Positions 1-9,939 of a stretch of DNA of 64,000 bases are shown one piece after another. The notes beneath the pieces are model-generated. The model ran no database searches. It was given only the letters and a program-made list of their open reading frames with translations, and was not told the DNA's origin. The position numbers and the translations under genes were made by a program. Position 1 is the stretch's first letter, and every line of letters begins with the position of its first letter. Source of the stretch: Hahnella aquatica (GTDB lineage: Bacteria > Pseudomonadota > Gammaproteobacteria > Burkholderiales > Burkholderiaceae_A); NCBI GenBank assembly GCA_965194505.1, contig OZ239144.1, forward strand, positions 930,001-994,000, in the 5' to 3' direction.

Positions 1-62
1 TTCGGCATGAGTTTGAACACCACATCACGCATGGGCGCTGCATGGTGCCCGACTACCTCTAG
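1..62 (+). CDS. nuoF: NADH-quinone oxidoreductase subunit F, C-terminal end only
   Basis: The window opens inside a gene. Read from base 3, the last codons give RHEFEHHITHGRCMVPDYL and a TAG stop ending at base 62. This resembles the usual C-terminus of NuoF in betaproteobacteria, and nuoF is the expected gene in front of nuoG. NuoF carries the FMN and NADH sites of complex I, but none of those domains lie in this window. The assignment rests on the short tail and on gene order. nuoG starts 18 bases later, so the two are surely cotranscribed. Confidence 0.85.
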   Translation, partial: RHEFEHHITHGRCMVPDYL

Positions 63-80
63 CGCTGAAGGCCAGACCCC

Positions 81-2444
81 ATGATTGAACTCGAGATTGA
101 TGGCAAGAGGGTGGAGGTTGCGGCGGGCAGCATGGTCATGGATGCCGCCACGAAGCTCGGTCTCTATGTTCCACATTTCTGTTATCACAAGAAGCTGTCG
201 ATCGCCGCCAATTGCCGCATGTGTCTGGTCGAGGTCGAGAAGGCGCCCAAGCCGCTCCCGGCCTGTGCCACTCCCGTGGCCGCGGGCATGAAGGTCTTCA
301 CGGCCAGTGAAAAGGCCAAGCAGGCGCAAAAGGGTGTCATGGAGTTCCTGCTCATCAACCACCCCCTCGACTGTCCCATCTGCGACCAAGGCGGTGAGTG
401 TCAGTTGCAAGACCTCGCCGTGGGCTATGGCCCAAGCGCATCTCGTTACACCGAGGGCAAGCGAGTGGTCTTCCACAAGCCCATGGGCCCGCTCATCTCG
501 GCCCAGGAGATGTCTCGCTGCATTCACTGCACGCGCTGTGTCCGCTTTGGCCAAGAGATTGCCGGCGTCATGGAACTTGGCATGGCGGGTCGCGGCGAGC
601 ACTCCGAGATCATGAGCTTTGTGGGCAGTGCCGTCGAGAGCGAGCTCTCCGGCAACATGATCGATGTCTGCCCCGTGGGCGCGCTCACGAGCAAGCCTTT
701 CCGCTACCAGGCCCGCACCTGGGAGCTCGCCAGACGCCGCTCGGTCAGCCCCCACGACAGCATTGGTAGCAATGTCATCCTTCAAACCAAGGGTTCGAAG
801 GTACTTCGCGTCGTTCCTTATGAACAGGAGGCCGTCAATGAGTGCTGGATCTCCGACCGCGATCGCTTCTCATACGAGGGCCTCACGTCTGAAGATCGTC
901 TGACGGTTCCCATGCGCCGCACGGCAGACGGCCGGTGGCATGAGATCGACTGGTCGGAGGCACTCTCCGAGGCAGCCAAGATTCTTCGGCAGGCGTCTGG
1001 CCGGGGGGTGAACCGGGTTCGAGGATTCGCCTCGCCCATGTCGACACTCGAAGAGCTGGGTCTGCTTGCACGGCTGATTCGAGGCCTGCAGAGCGATGCA
1101 GTCGACTTCCGGCCGCAGTTGGTGGAGCCGGGCTTCGACTCTCGAGTCTCCGGCGTGCCCACCTTGGGAATGCGCCTCGAGGAGGTCAACGGCCTTGAGC
1201 GGGTTCTGGTGGTGGGCGCACAGCTCCGCGCGGAGCTGCCGCTCCTGGCCCAACGCCTGCGCCAGGCGGCCCGTCGGGGTGCGCATGTGCACACGCTGCA
1301 TGCCTACGCCGAGCCATTGCTGATGCCCGTGGCGAGTCAGACGGTTGCCGCTCCATCGGCCTGGGTCTCGGAGATCGATCAGCTTTTGCATGCGGCGAGT
1401 AGCAATGCGAACGTCGATGCATCTGCTGCTGCTCGGCTGGTGGCCTCGCTGCGGTCTGCACCCAATGGTGGTGAGCGTGCAGCCATTTTTCTTGGTGCGG
1501 CGGCGCTCGCCCATCCGCAGGCCTCCTTGCTCATCGACAAGTGTCAGACGCTTGCGCAGGCGCTGGGCTGCAGGTTTGGGGTGCTGCCGGTGGGCGCCAA
1601 CGGCGTTGGTGGCTACATCGCCGGCGCCCTGCCCACGTCCGGGGGTCCGGGGGGTGCAGAGCTATTCAATGAGACACACGCGGCCTATCTGCTCGTGCAC
1701 CTGGAGCCCTCGCTCGATCTTGCCATGGCACCCGCGGCTGTTCAGACGCTTCAGGCCGCCCGAGACATCTCTGGCGTGGTGGCGCTCACCGCCTACCGCT
1801 CTGCGGCGGAGTCGGTTGCAAGCCTGATGCTCCCGATCGCCCCCTACACCGAGACCTCCGGCAGCTTCGTGAATCTTGAAGGACGCCTTCAGTCGTTCCA
1901 AGCGGCGGTGCCCCCGCAGGGCGCCACGCGGCCAGGCTGGAAAGTCCTTCGCGTGCTGGGCAACCTGCTCGACGTGCCGGGCTTTGACCAGGCCTCCTCC
2001 GAGGAAGTCCTCCAAAGCCTTCTCAAAGTGGCAAGCCCCGGCGACATCCTGCCTGACCTCCCGGCCCTCTCCGTCACGGGTCTGCCTCGCGAGGCGGCTG
2101 CGGGCGGGCAGGGCGGCTTTGAGCGGATTGGAGAGATGTCCATCTACATGTCCGACCCCATCGCGCGTCGGTCCCCGCCATTGCTCGAGACGCGTTCATC
2201 TGCAGCTCCTCGGGTTGCCATGCACCCGGAAGACATGGTGGCCATTGGCGCCAGCGCCGACATGCTGCTCAACCTCGAAACAGGTGGCCATCGCGTACAG
2301 TTGCTGCCCGTGGCCGACCCGGGCCTTGCCCGCGGTGTGGTTCGTGTGCCCCTCGGGCATCCGGGCCTTGCAGCCATCAACATGACCGGCGGACACTTAA
2401 ATGTCTCGATCGCCAAGCAGCGTGTGGCGGTGGGAGTGGCCTGA
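81..2444 (+). CDS. nuoG: NADH-quinone oxidoreductase subunit G
   Basis: This 787-residue protein is the large iron-sulfur subunit of the peripheral arm of complex I and passes electrons from NuoEF towards NuoI. The N-terminal ferredoxin-like domain has the [2Fe-2S] ligands C34, C45, C48 and C62. The next domain has H94, C98, C101 and C107 (the His-ligated N5 cluster) and C147, C150, C153 and C197 (N4). The rest, from about residue 215, is the molybdopterin-oxidoreductase fold, which has no metal cofactor in complex I. The length is normal. The ATG at 81 keeps the conserved N-terminal beta strand. Its TGA overlaps the nuoH ATG by one base, indicating translational coupling. Confidence 0.97.
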   Translation: MIELEIDGKRVEVAAGSMVMDAATKLGLYVPHFCYHKKLSIAANCRMCLVEVEKAPKPLPACATPVAAGMKVFTASEKAKQAQKGVMEFLLINHPLDCPICDQGGECQLQDLAVGYGPSASRYTEGKRVVFHKPMGPLISAQEMSRCIHCTRCVRFGQEIAGVMELGMAGRGEHSEIMSFVGSAVESELSGNMIDVCPVGALTSKPFRYQARTWELARRRSVSPHDSIGSNVILQTKGSKVLRVVPYEQEAVNECWISDRDRFSYEGLTSEDRLTVPMRRTADGRWHEIDWSEALSEAAKILRQASGRGVNRVRGFASPMSTLEELGLLARLIRGLQSDAVDFRPQLVEPGFDSRVSGVPTLGMRLEEVNGLERVLVVGAQLRAELPLLAQRLRQAARRGAHVHTLHAYAEPLLMPVASQTVAAPSAWVSEIDQLLHAASSNANVDASAAARLVASLRSAPNGGERAAIFLGAAALAHPQASLLIDKCQTLAQALGCRFGVLPVGANGVGGYIAGALPTSGGPGGAELFNETHAAYLLVHLEPSLDLAMAPAAVQTLQAARDISGVVALTAYRSAAESVASLMLPIAPYTETSGSFVNLEGRLQSFQAAVPPQGATRPGWKVLRVLGNLLDVPGFDQASSEEVLQSLLKVASPGDILPDLPALSVTGLPREAAAGGQGGFERIGEMSIYMSDPIARRSPPLLETRSSAAPRVAMHPEDMVAIGASADMLLNLETGGHRVQLLPVADPGLARGVVRVPLGHPGLAAINMTGGHLNVSIAKQRVAVGVA

Positions 2445-3517
2445 TGCTGGAGTCCACCATCCTGTCTTTTTCTCAGTTCGGCAGCAGCCTGCTAGGGCCG
2501 GCGTGGCCTGTCGTCTATAGCCTCATCAAGATCGCCCTGATTGTGCTGCCCATTCTTGGCATGGTGGCCTACCTCACGCTCTGGGAGCGCAAGCTCATTG
2601 GTTGGATGCATGTGCGGCTCGGTCCCAATCGGGTGGGTCCATTGGGTCTGCTCCAGCCCATTGCCGATGCACTCAAGCTGCTCACCAAAGAGATCATCCT
2701 GCCGGCACAGGCCAACAAAGGTCTCTACCTGCTCGCCCCCGTCATGACCATCATGCCGGCCCTGGCTGCCTGGGCTGTCATTCCGTTTGGCCCCGAAACC
2801 ATACTCGCCAACGTGAATGCTGGCCTGCTGCTCTTGCTGGCCATCACCTCCATGGAGGTCTACGGCGTCATTCTGGCCGGCTGGGCCTCGAATTCGAAGT
2901 ACGCATTCCTTGCGGCCATGCGGGCATCGGCCCAGATGGTGTCCTATGAACTGGCCATCGGATTTGCAGTGGTCGTGGTGCTCATGGTCTCAGGAAGCCT
3001 CAACCTCATCGACATCGTGCAGGGCCAGCAGCAGGGCACCTTCCATGAGGCAGGCCTGAATTTCCTCTCCTGGAACTGGCTGCCTTTGTTGCCCATTTTC
3101 GTGGTGTATTTCATCTCGGGTGTGGCCGAGACGAACCGCCATCCCTTCGATGTGGTGGAGGGAGAGTCGGAGATCGTGGCGGGCCATATGGTCGAGTACT
3201 CGGGCATGGCCTTTGCCATCTTCTTCTTGGCCGAGTATGCCAACATGATCCTCATCTCCGCGCTGGCGGCCCTCATGTTCCTGGGCGGCTGGGATGCACC
3301 GGTGGCCGCCTTGGCCTTCATTCCAGGATGGATCTGGCTGGGCTTAAAGACATTCCTGGTCGTGAGCGTGTTCATTTGGATGCGCGCCTCGTTCCCCCGC
3401 TACCGCTACGACCAGATCATGCGTCTGGGCTGGAAGATCTTCATCCCCGTCACGCTGGTCTGGCTGGTGGTGGTGGGTGTGTGGATTCAGACCCCTTTCA
3501 ACATTTGGGCTCGTTAG
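2444..3517 (+). CDS. nuoH: NADH-quinone oxidoreductase subunit H
   Basis: This is the 357-residue membrane subunit that forms most of the quinone-binding site at the joint between the two arms of complex I. About eight hydrophobic helices are visible. The segment WERKLIGWMHVRLGPNRVGP near residue 50 and the loop EGESEIVAGHMVEYSGM are the two family signatures; the second carries the acidic residues that line the quinone cavity. The start ATG lies in the nuoG stop codon. nuoI follows after 15 bases. There are no oddities in length or sequence. Confidence 0.97.
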   Translation: MLESTILSFSQFGSSLLGPAWPVVYSLIKIALIVLPILGMVAYLTLWERKLIGWMHVRLGPNRVGPLGLLQPIADALKLLTKEIILPAQANKGLYLLAPVMTIMPALAAWAVIPFGPETILANVNAGLLLLLAITSMEVYGVILAGWASNSKYAFLAAMRASAQMVSYELAIGFAVVVVLMVSGSLNLIDIVQGQQQGTFHEAGLNFLSWNWLPLLPIFVVYFISGVAETNRHPFDVVEGESEIVAGHMVEYSGMAFAIFFLAEYANMILISALAALMFLGGWDAPVAALAFIPGWIWLGLKTFLVVSVFIWMRASFPRYRYDQIMRLGWKIFIPVTLVWLVVVGVWIQTPFNIWAR

Positions 3518-3532
3518 TCCGAAGGCACCGAC

Positions 3533-4021
3533 ATGTCCTCCATCACCCACTTCCTGAAGTCCTTTCTGCTCCTAGAGATGCTGGCCGGCATGGGCGTGAC
3601 GCTCAAGAACCTCTTCGCGCGCAAGATCACCGTCCAGTATCCAGAAGAGAAGACGCCCATGTCTCCCCGGTTCCGAGGCCTGCATGCCTTGCGTCGGTAT
3701 CCCAACGGCGAGGAGCGTTGCATTGCCTGCAAGCTGTGCGAGGCCGTCTGCCCTGCGAAGGCCATCACCATCGAGTCAGAGGTCAGGGACGATGGCAGCC
3801 GTCGAACCACCCGCTACGATATCGACCTCACCAAGTGCATCTTCTGTGGGTTCTGCGAGGAGAGCTGCCCGGTCGACTCCATCGTCGAGACCAACATCCA
3901 CGAATACCACGGTGAGAAACGAGGCGACCTCTACTTCACAAAAGACATGCTGCTGGCCGTGGGCGACCGTTATGAACCAGAGATTGCAAAGGCGCGTGAG
4001 GCCGATGCCCGTTTTCGATAA
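3533..4021 (+). CDS. nuoI: NADH-quinone oxidoreductase subunit I
   Basis: A 162-residue ferredoxin-type subunit that carries clusters N6a and N6b and hands electrons to the terminal N2 cluster. Two [4Fe-4S] motifs are plain: C63, C66, C69, C73 followed by a proline, and C102, C105, C108, C112. The N-terminal amphipathic helix that anchors the subunit to the membrane arm is present. The ATG at 3533 gives the usual length. It sits between nuoH and nuoJ with gaps of 15 and 11 bases. Confidence 0.97.
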   Translation: MSSITHFLKSFLLLEMLAGMGVTLKNLFARKITVQYPEEKTPMSPRFRGLHALRRYPNGEERCIACKLCEAVCPAKAITIESEVRDDGSRRTTRYDIDLTKCIFCGFCEESCPVDSIVETNIHEYHGEKRGDLYFTKDMLLAVGDRYEPEIAKAREADARFR

Positions 4022-4032
4022 GGCCCCTCATC

Positions 4033-4632
4033 ATGCATGAGTCGACCGCTGGTTACTTCTATGCCTTTGCAGCCATCCTGGTCTTTGCTGCGGCAAAGGT
4101 CATCACTGCGAGAAACCCCGTGCATGCCGCCCTGTACCTGGTGCTCTCGTTCTGCTCTGCGGCAGCCCTTTGGCTACTGCTGCGTGCGGAGTTCTTGGCC
4201 ATCACGCTGGTGCTGGTCTATGTCGGCGCTGTGATGGTGCTCTTTTTGTTCGTGGTGATGATGGTCGATCTCGACCTCGACAAGATTCGCAAGGGCTTCT
4301 GGGCGAACCTTCGAGTGGCCCTGCCCGTTGGGCTTCTCATCGTCTTTGAGATGGGCGCAATTCTTTTCCGAAGTTTTCAGGTGCCAGAGGCCGCAGCCCC
4401 CGTGGTCACGGAGGTCAGCAACACCAAGGCCCTCGGGAAGATTCTCTACACCGATTATTTCTTTGCCTTCCAGATTGCCGCGGTGGTGCTGCTCGTCGCA
4501 ATCGTGGCGGCCATTGCCCTGACACTGCGCCGACGCAAGGACAGTCGGCATCAAGACCCGGGCGAGCAGGTCAAGGTGCGCGCCCAAGACCGCCTGCGGA
4601 TGGTTCAGTTCAAAGACGGGAGGCCACAGTGA
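4033..4632 (+). CDS. nuoJ: NADH-quinone oxidoreductase subunit J
   Basis: A 199-residue membrane subunit with five predicted helices. The family signature VLVYVGAVMVLFLFVVMM, which includes the pi-bulge helix thought to shuttle protons between NuoH and NuoK, is near residue 60-77. The C-terminal tail is charged and cytoplasmic. The stop codon overlaps the GTG start of nuoK by four bases (GTGA), so nuoK translation is probably coupled to nuoJ. Confidence 0.95.
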   Translation: MHESTAGYFYAFAAILVFAAAKVITARNPVHAALYLVLSFCSAAALWLLLRAEFLAITLVLVYVGAVMVLFLFVVMMVDLDLDKIRKGFWANLRVALPVGLLIVFEMGAILFRSFQVPEAAAPVVTEVSNTKALGKILYTDYFFAFQIAAVVLLVAIVAAIALTLRRRKDSRHQDPGEQVKVRAQDRLRMVQFKDGRPQ

Positions 4633-4934
4633 TCACGCTGGCCCACTACCTCATTCTTGGCGCCATTCTGTTTGCCCTGAGCGTGATTGGCATCTTTATG
4701 AATCGTAAGAATTTGATTGTCCTGCTCATGGCCATCGAGCTTATGCTGTTGGCGGTCAACCTCAATTTCATTGCCTTCTCACACTACCTTGGCGATCTTG
4801 CGGGCCAGGTCTTCGTGTTCTTCATTCTCACGGTGGCGGCGGCCGAGTCTGCCATTGGCCTGGCCATTCTGGTGGTGCTCTTTAGAAACTTGAAGACGGT
4901 CGAGGTGGAGCAGCTCGATGGGCTGAGGGGTTAG
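4629..4934 (+). CDS. nuoK: NADH-quinone oxidoreductase subunit K
   Basis: A 101-residue subunit of the complex I membrane arm with three helices and the two buried glutamates of the family, one in the AIELMLLAVN segment and one in the AAAESAIGLAIL segment. The start is GTG at 4629 inside the nuoJ stop. It is the only start that keeps the first helix and gives the standard length of about 100 residues. nuoL follows after 3 bases. Confidence 0.95.
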   Translation: MITLAHYLILGAILFALSVIGIFMNRKNLIVLLMAIELMLLAVNLNFIAFSHYLGDLAGQVFVFFILTVAAAESAIGLAILVVLFRNLKTVEVEQLDGLRG

Positions 4935-4937
4935 ACC

Positions 4938-6935
4938 ATGATGTCCGTCTACCTCATTGCTGCGCTGTCCCCGCTCGTGGGCGCCATTCTGGCGGGCTTC
5001 TTCGGCAAGGCCCTGGGCCGTGTGAACAGCCATCGAATCACCATTCTGGGCGTGGCCATTTCTCTGGTTGCGTCTTTGGTTGTATTGCAGGATGTCCTCG
5101 AGGGCAACACATTCAATGGCGCGGTCTACACCTGGGCCACGGTGGGCAGCCTCAAGATGGAAATTGGCTTCCTCATCGACAGCCTCACCGCCACGATGAT
5201 GGTGGTCGTCACGTCGGTCTCGCTCATGGTCCACATCTACACCATTGGCTACATGGAAGATGACGACGGCTATCAGCGGTTCTTTAGCTACATCTCCTTA
5301 TTCACGTTCAGCATGCTCATGCTGGTCATGAGCAACAATTTCCTCCAGCTCTTTTTTGGCTGGGAAGCGGTGGGTCTGGTGTCCTATCTGCTCATCGGTT
5401 TTTGGTACAAGAAGCCCACGGCCATCTTCGCCAATATGAAGGCCTTCCTGGTCAATCGTGTGGGTGACTTCGGGTTCATCCTCGGCATCGGGCTTGTGGT
5501 GGCCTACACGGGCAGCCTCGGCTACACCGAGGCATTTGCTGCGGCCAGTGCCATGGCAGGCGACACCATTGAGCTCATCCCTGGCGAGGTCTGGCCGCTC
5601 TTGGCGGTGGCCTGCATCTGTCTCTTCATCGGCGCCATGGGCAAGTCGGCCCAGTTCCCCTTGCATGTCTGGCTTCCAGACTCCATGGAGGGCCCCACGC
5701 CCATTTCTGCGCTCATCCACGCGGCCACCATGGTCACCGCGGGCATCTTCATGGTGGCCCGCATGTCTCCGCTCTTTGAGCTCTCCGACATCGCACTCTC
5801 GTTTGTGATGATCATCGGCGGCATCACGGCGCTCTTCATGGGCTTTCTGGGCATTGTTCAAAACGACATCAAACGGGTCGTGGCCTACTCCACGCTCTCT
5901 CAGTTGGGATACATGACCGTGGCGCTGGGTGCCTCGGCTTACTCCGTTGCGGTCTTTCACCTGCTCACCCATGCATTCTTCAAGGCCTTGCTGTTTCTGG
6001 CGGCCGGCTCGGTCATTATCGGCATGCACCATGAGCAGGACATGCGTCGCATGGGGGGGCTGTGGAGGAAGATGCCCATCACCTATGTGGTGTCATTGCT
6101 GGGCTCCCTTGCGCTCATCGGTGCGCCGTTCTTTGCGGGCTTCTATTCGAAGGACATGATCATCGAGGCGGTGAGGGCATCGAACCTCATTGCGGCACCG
6201 GTGATCTACGTCATGCTGCTGATGGGCGTCTTTGTCACGGCCTTCTACAGCTTCCGCATGTTCTTCTTGGTGTTTCACGGGCGGCCCCGCTGGGCCGATG
6301 CAGGCCACGGGCATGATCACCACGGCCATGGTGGTGAGCCACATGAATCGCCGTGGGTGGTGACCTTGCCACTCATTGCGCTTGCAGTGCCCTCCGTGTT
6401 GGCGGGGCACCTGCTCATCGAGACCTTCCTGGTGAGCGACTTCTTTAATGGCGTGATCGTGGTCGACCCATCGCATCCCGCCATGGCAACCCTTGGCGCC
6501 TACTTCAAGTCGGCCACTGCACTGGCCTTACATTCTGTGGAGACCTGGCCGTTCTGGCTTGCGGTGTCGGGAGTGGCCTTGGCCGCCGTGTTCTATCTCT
6601 GGCTACCTGCCGTGCCAGCCAGCATTGCACGGCAGTTTGGCTGGCTGCATCGCCTGCTCGAGGAGAAGTACTTCATGGATGCCTTTAACCAGCGTGTCTT
6701 TGCTGGCGGTGCCCACGGACTCGGCACTGGCCTGTGGCGTCGTGCGGATCAGGCCATCATCGATGGATTCTTTGTCAACGGTTCGGCGCGGCTCGTGGCG
6801 GTCTTTGCTTCCATTCTGCGGCTCGGCCAGACAGGCTTTCTCTATCACTACGCCATCGCGATGATCCTCGGCGTTGCCTTGCTGCTCTGGTGGTTCGCAC
6901 CCTTGTCGGTGGGGCCCGTGACCATGCCCAAATGA
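4938..6935 (+). CDS. nuoL: NADH-quinone oxidoreductase subunit L
   Basis: A 665-residue antiporter-like subunit, the distal proton pump of complex I with the long lateral helix. The proton-translocation module is recognisable from KSAQFPLHVWLPDSMEGPTP, which holds the key lysine and the broken helix, and from the preceding WEAVGLVSYLLIGFWY. A His-rich cytoplasmic loop (HGHDHHGHGGEPHE) lies near residue 455; such loops are common in NuoL and probably bind nothing specific. The stop overlaps nuoM by four bases. Confidence 0.97.
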   Translation: MMSVYLIAALSPLVGAILAGFFGKALGRVNSHRITILGVAISLVASLVVLQDVLEGNTFNGAVYTWATVGSLKMEIGFLIDSLTATMMVVVTSVSLMVHIYTIGYMEDDDGYQRFFSYISLFTFSMLMLVMSNNFLQLFFGWEAVGLVSYLLIGFWYKKPTAIFANMKAFLVNRVGDFGFILGIGLVVAYTGSLGYTEAFAAASAMAGDTIELIPGEVWPLLAVACICLFIGAMGKSAQFPLHVWLPDSMEGPTPISALIHAATMVTAGIFMVARMSPLFELSDIALSFVMIIGGITALFMGFLGIVQNDIKRVVAYSTLSQLGYMTVALGASAYSVAVFHLLTHAFFKALLFLAAGSVIIGMHHEQDMRRMGGLWRKMPITYVVSLLGSLALIGAPFFAGFYSKDMIIEAVRASNLIAAPVIYVMLLMGVFVTAFYSFRMFFLVFHGRPRWADAGHGHDHHGHGGEPHESPWVVTLPLIALAVPSVLAGHLLIETFLVSDFFNGVIVVDPSHPAMATLGAYFKSATALALHSVETWPFWLAVSGVALAAVFYLWLPAVPASIARQFGWLHRLLEEKYFMDAFNQRVFAGGAHGLGTGLWRRADQAIIDGFFVNGSARLVAVFASILRLGQTGFLYHYAIAMILGVALLLWWFAPLSVGPVTMPK

Positions 6936-8464
6936 ACACCATGCAAACCATGACCTCCGCCGGCCTGCCCTGGCTCTCCATCTCGATCTGGTTTCCCATT
7001 CTTGCGGGGATGGCGATTCTCTATTTGGGCAAGAAAGAGGTCAGTCAGGCGGGGCAACTTCTCGTGCGCCGGGTGGCCTTGGCGGCCTCTGTGATTGGCT
7101 TTCTGGTGACGCTACCCCTGATTGCTGGCTTCGACCTCTCACAGAAGGGCTTTCAGTTTGTGGAGCAGACGGGCTGGATCGCTCGATTCAACATTCAGTA
7201 TTTCCTGGGCATCGACGGCATCTCGCTCTGGTTCATCCCACTCACAGCGCTGATCACCATTTTTGTGGTGGTGGCCGCCTGGGAGGTCATCGAGGACCGC
7301 ATCGCCCAGTACATGGGCGCATTCCTCATGCTCTCGGGGCTGATGATCGGCGTGTTTGCGGCCCTCGATGGCATCCTTTTCTACATCTTTTTTGAGGCCA
7401 CGCTCATTCCGATGTACCTCATCATCGGCATGTGGGGCGGGCCGCGTCGGGTCTATGCGGCCTTCAAGTTTTTTCTCTACACCCTGCTGGGGTCTCTGCT
7501 CACGCTGGTGGCCATCATCTACCTCTACAGTCAAAGCGGAAGCTTCGAGATTCCCGCCTGGCATCAGCTGCCACTCGACCTGCCCACCCAGATCGCCATC
7601 TTCTCGGCATTTCTCATTGCCTTTGCGGTGAAGGTTCCCATGTGGCCGGTTCACACATGGTTGCCGGACGCCCACGTCGAGGCGCCCACTGGGGGCTCTG
7701 TGGTGCTGGCGGCCATCATGCTCAAGCTTGGGGCCTACGGCTTCTTGAGGTTCTCGCTTCCCATTGCACCGGATGCCTCCCACGAGCTCGCAGGCCTCAT
7801 GATTGCCCTCTCGCTGGTGGCGGTGGTGTACATCGGGCTGGTGGCCTTGGTTCAGGAGGACATGAAGAAGCTGGTGGCCTATTCATCCATTGCCCACATG
7901 GGCTTTGTCACCCTCGGATTCTTCATCTTTTCCTCGCTCGGTGTGGTGGGTGGCATTGTTCAGATGGTGTCGCACGGGTTTGTCTCGGGAGCCATGTTTT
8001 TGTGCATTGGGGTGCTCTACGACCGGATGCACACTCGGCGGATTGCTGACTACGGCGGTGTCATCAACCGAATGCCGAAGTTCGCTGCACTCTTTGTCTT
8101 CTTCGGCATGGCCAATGCCGGCCTGCCGGCCACGAGTGGCTTCATCGGCGAGTTCATGGTGATTCTCGCGGCGGTTCAGTTCGACTTCTGGGTTGGGCTG
8201 CTGGCTGCAACAGCCCTCATTCTTGGTGCCGCCTATACGCTCTGGATGATCAAGCGGGTGATCTTCGGTGAGGTGGCCAACGACCACGTCGATGCCCTGA
8301 AGGATGTCAATGGGCGAGAGTTTGGAATGCTCATGGCCGTGGCCTTCTTGGTGCTGCTCATGGGTGTCTGGCCCGCGCCGTTTACCGACCGCATGACCAC
8401 CTCGGTGGAGGCACTCCTGGCCCATGTGGCTGTTTCCAAGCTTCCTGTGGGGGTCACGCCATGA
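6932..8464 (+). CDS. nuoM: NADH-quinone oxidoreductase subunit M
   Basis: A 510-residue antiporter-like proton-pumping subunit. I chose the ATG at 6932, which overlaps the nuoL stop as ATGA, rather than an upstream in-frame start inside nuoL. From here the protein begins MNTMQTMTSAG and has normal length. The signatures FFEATLIPMYLIIGMWGG and KVPMWPVHTWLPDAHVEAP carry the conserved Glu and Lys of the channel. nuoN overlaps its end by four bases. Confidence 0.96.
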   Translation: MNTMQTMTSAGLPWLSISIWFPILAGMAILYLGKKEVSQAGQLLVRRVALAASVIGFLVTLPLIAGFDLSQKGFQFVEQTGWIARFNIQYFLGIDGISLWFIPLTALITIFVVVAAWEVIEDRIAQYMGAFLMLSGLMIGVFAALDGILFYIFFEATLIPMYLIIGMWGGPRRVYAAFKFFLYTLLGSLLTLVAIIYLYSQSGSFEIPAWHQLPLDLPTQIAIFSAFLIAFAVKVPMWPVHTWLPDAHVEAPTGGSVVLAAIMLKLGAYGFLRFSLPIAPDASHELAGLMIALSLVAVVYIGLVALVQEDMKKLVAYSSIAHMGFVTLGFFIFSSLGVVGGIVQMVSHGFVSGAMFLCIGVLYDRMHTRRIADYGGVINRMPKFAALFVFFGMANAGLPATSGFIGEFMVILAAVQFDFWVGLLAATALILGAAYTLWMIKRVIFGEVANDHVDALKDVNGREFGMLMAVAFLVLLMGVWPAPFTDRMTTSVEALLAHVAVSKLPVGVTP

Positions 8465-9939
8465 CTGCGGCCACGCTGAACTTCTCCACCATTGCTGTCG
8501 AGATTGCACTGCTGCTGCTGCTCTCGTTGGTCATGCTGCTCGACCTCTTCTCCAAGCTCCGTGAGCAGGCGGTGCACATCACCAGTGTGCTGGGCCTCTT
8601 GCTGCTGGCTGCATGGCAGGCCGTCGAGATCGGCAGTCTCACACCGACGGTGGGCATGAACGGCCTTGTGGTGGTCGACCCGATGGGCGCATTCCTGAAG
8701 GCCGGTGCAGCCCTTGCCACGGCAGTCACCCTCATTTATGCGCGACGAACCCTGGCCGATCAGGCCATGGGCAGTGGTGAGTTCCACCTCTTCGCGCTCT
8801 TTGCCCTTCTTGGCGGCTTTGTCATGATCTCAGCCAATCACCTCCTCACGATTTACATGGGGGTGGAGTTGCTGTCCCTGTCGCTCTATGCGGCGGTGGC
8901 GCTGCGCCGCGACAATGCCTTGTCGACCGAGGCGGCCATGAAGTACTTCGTGCTCGGCGCCCTGGCCTCGGGCTTCCTGCTCTACGGCATGTCCATGATC
9001 TACGGTGCGACGGGCAGCCTCGAGATCACCACCATCCAAGACAAGCTTGCGGCTGGGTCAGCCGACCGGCTCGTGATGGTCTTTGGCACCGTGTTTCTGG
9101 TGGCCGGCCTCGCCTTCAAGCTGGGGGTGGTGCCCTTCCACATGTGGGTGCCCGATGTCTACCAGGGCGCCCCGACGGCCACGGCGCTGCTCATTGGTGC
9201 AGCGCCGAAGTTTGCAGCCTTTGCCATCACCATTCGCCTGCTGGTCTCTGGCCTGATCGGTGTGGCGGTGGATTGGCAGCAGATGCTGCTGGTGCTTTGC
9301 GTGCTCTCGCTGCTGGTGGGCAACCTGGTGGCGCTCGTGCAGACCAATCTCAAGCGCATTCTGGCCTACTCCACGATCGCGCACATGGGCTTTATGCTCC
9401 TGGCGATTGCCTCGGGCGTGCTGGGCGAGCGCACCGATGGCGCGGTGAATGCCTATGGCGCCTCGATGTTCTATGTGGTCACCTACGCACTCACCACCTT
9501 GGGAAGTTTTGGTGTGATCCTTCTGGCGTCCTCTAAGGGATTTGAGTTCGACACCTTGGATGACTTCAAGGGGCTCGCCAAGACGCGCCCAGACCTCGCC
9601 TGGATCATGCTCATTGTCGTGTTCTCCCTGGCGGGCATTCCGCCCACGGTGGGCTTTTACGCAAAGCTTGCGGTGCTTGAATCCGCCGTGATGGCAGGCT
9701 ATGTCGGGCTGGCCATCTACGCCGTGATGACCTCCCTCATCGGCGCCTTCTTTTACCTGCGGATTGTCAAGGTGATGTTCTTTGATGAGCCGGTGCGAGA
9801 GCATCCGGTGCCCAGCATTTGCCAGGTCCAGCGTTCGCTTCTTTCGGCCAATGGCATTGCTGTGCTGCTACTGGGTGTGCTGCCAGGCCCGCTCATGGCC
9901 TGGTGTGTTCAGGCCATACGGGTGTCTCTCGGTACATGA
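8461..9939 (+). CDS. nuoN: NADH-quinone oxidoreductase subunit N
   Basis: A 492-residue third antiporter-like subunit with 14 predicted helices. The segment GVELLSLSLYAAVALRRDN and the segment KLGVVPFHMWVPDVYQGAP are family signatures with the channel Glu and Lys. It is the last complex I gene of the operon. Its TGA overlaps the ATG of a DUF2818 gene by four bases, so the transcription unit clearly goes on beyond complex I. Confidence 0.96.
   Translation: MTAATLNFSTIAVEIALLLLLSLVMLLDLFSKLREQAVHITSVLGLLLLAAWQAVEIGSLTPTVGMNGLVVVDPMGAFLKAGAALATAVTLIYARRTLADQAMGSGEFHLFALFALLGGFVMISANHLLTIYMGVELLSLSLYAAVALRRDNALSTEAAMKYFVLGALASGFLLYGMSMIYGATGSLEITTIQDKLAAGSADRLVMVFGTVFLVAGLAFKLGVVPFHMWVPDVYQGAPTATALLIGAAPKFAAFAITIRLLVSGLIGVAVDWQQMLLVLCVLSLLVGNLVALVQTNLKRILAYSTIAHMGFMLLAIASGVLGERTDGAVNAYGASMFYVVTYALTTLGSFGVILLASSKGFEFDTLDDFKGLAKTRPDLAWIMLIVVFSLAGIPPTVGFYAKLAVLESAVMAGYVGLAIYAVMTSLIGAFFYLRIVKVMFFDEPVREHPVPSICQVQRSLLSANGIAVLLLGVLPGPLMAWCVQAIRVSLGT

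Noticed and set aside
6301..6345. His-rich stretch in NuoL as a metal-binding site
   Set aside because: Such loops are common in NuoL and I see no paired ligands suggesting a dedicated site.
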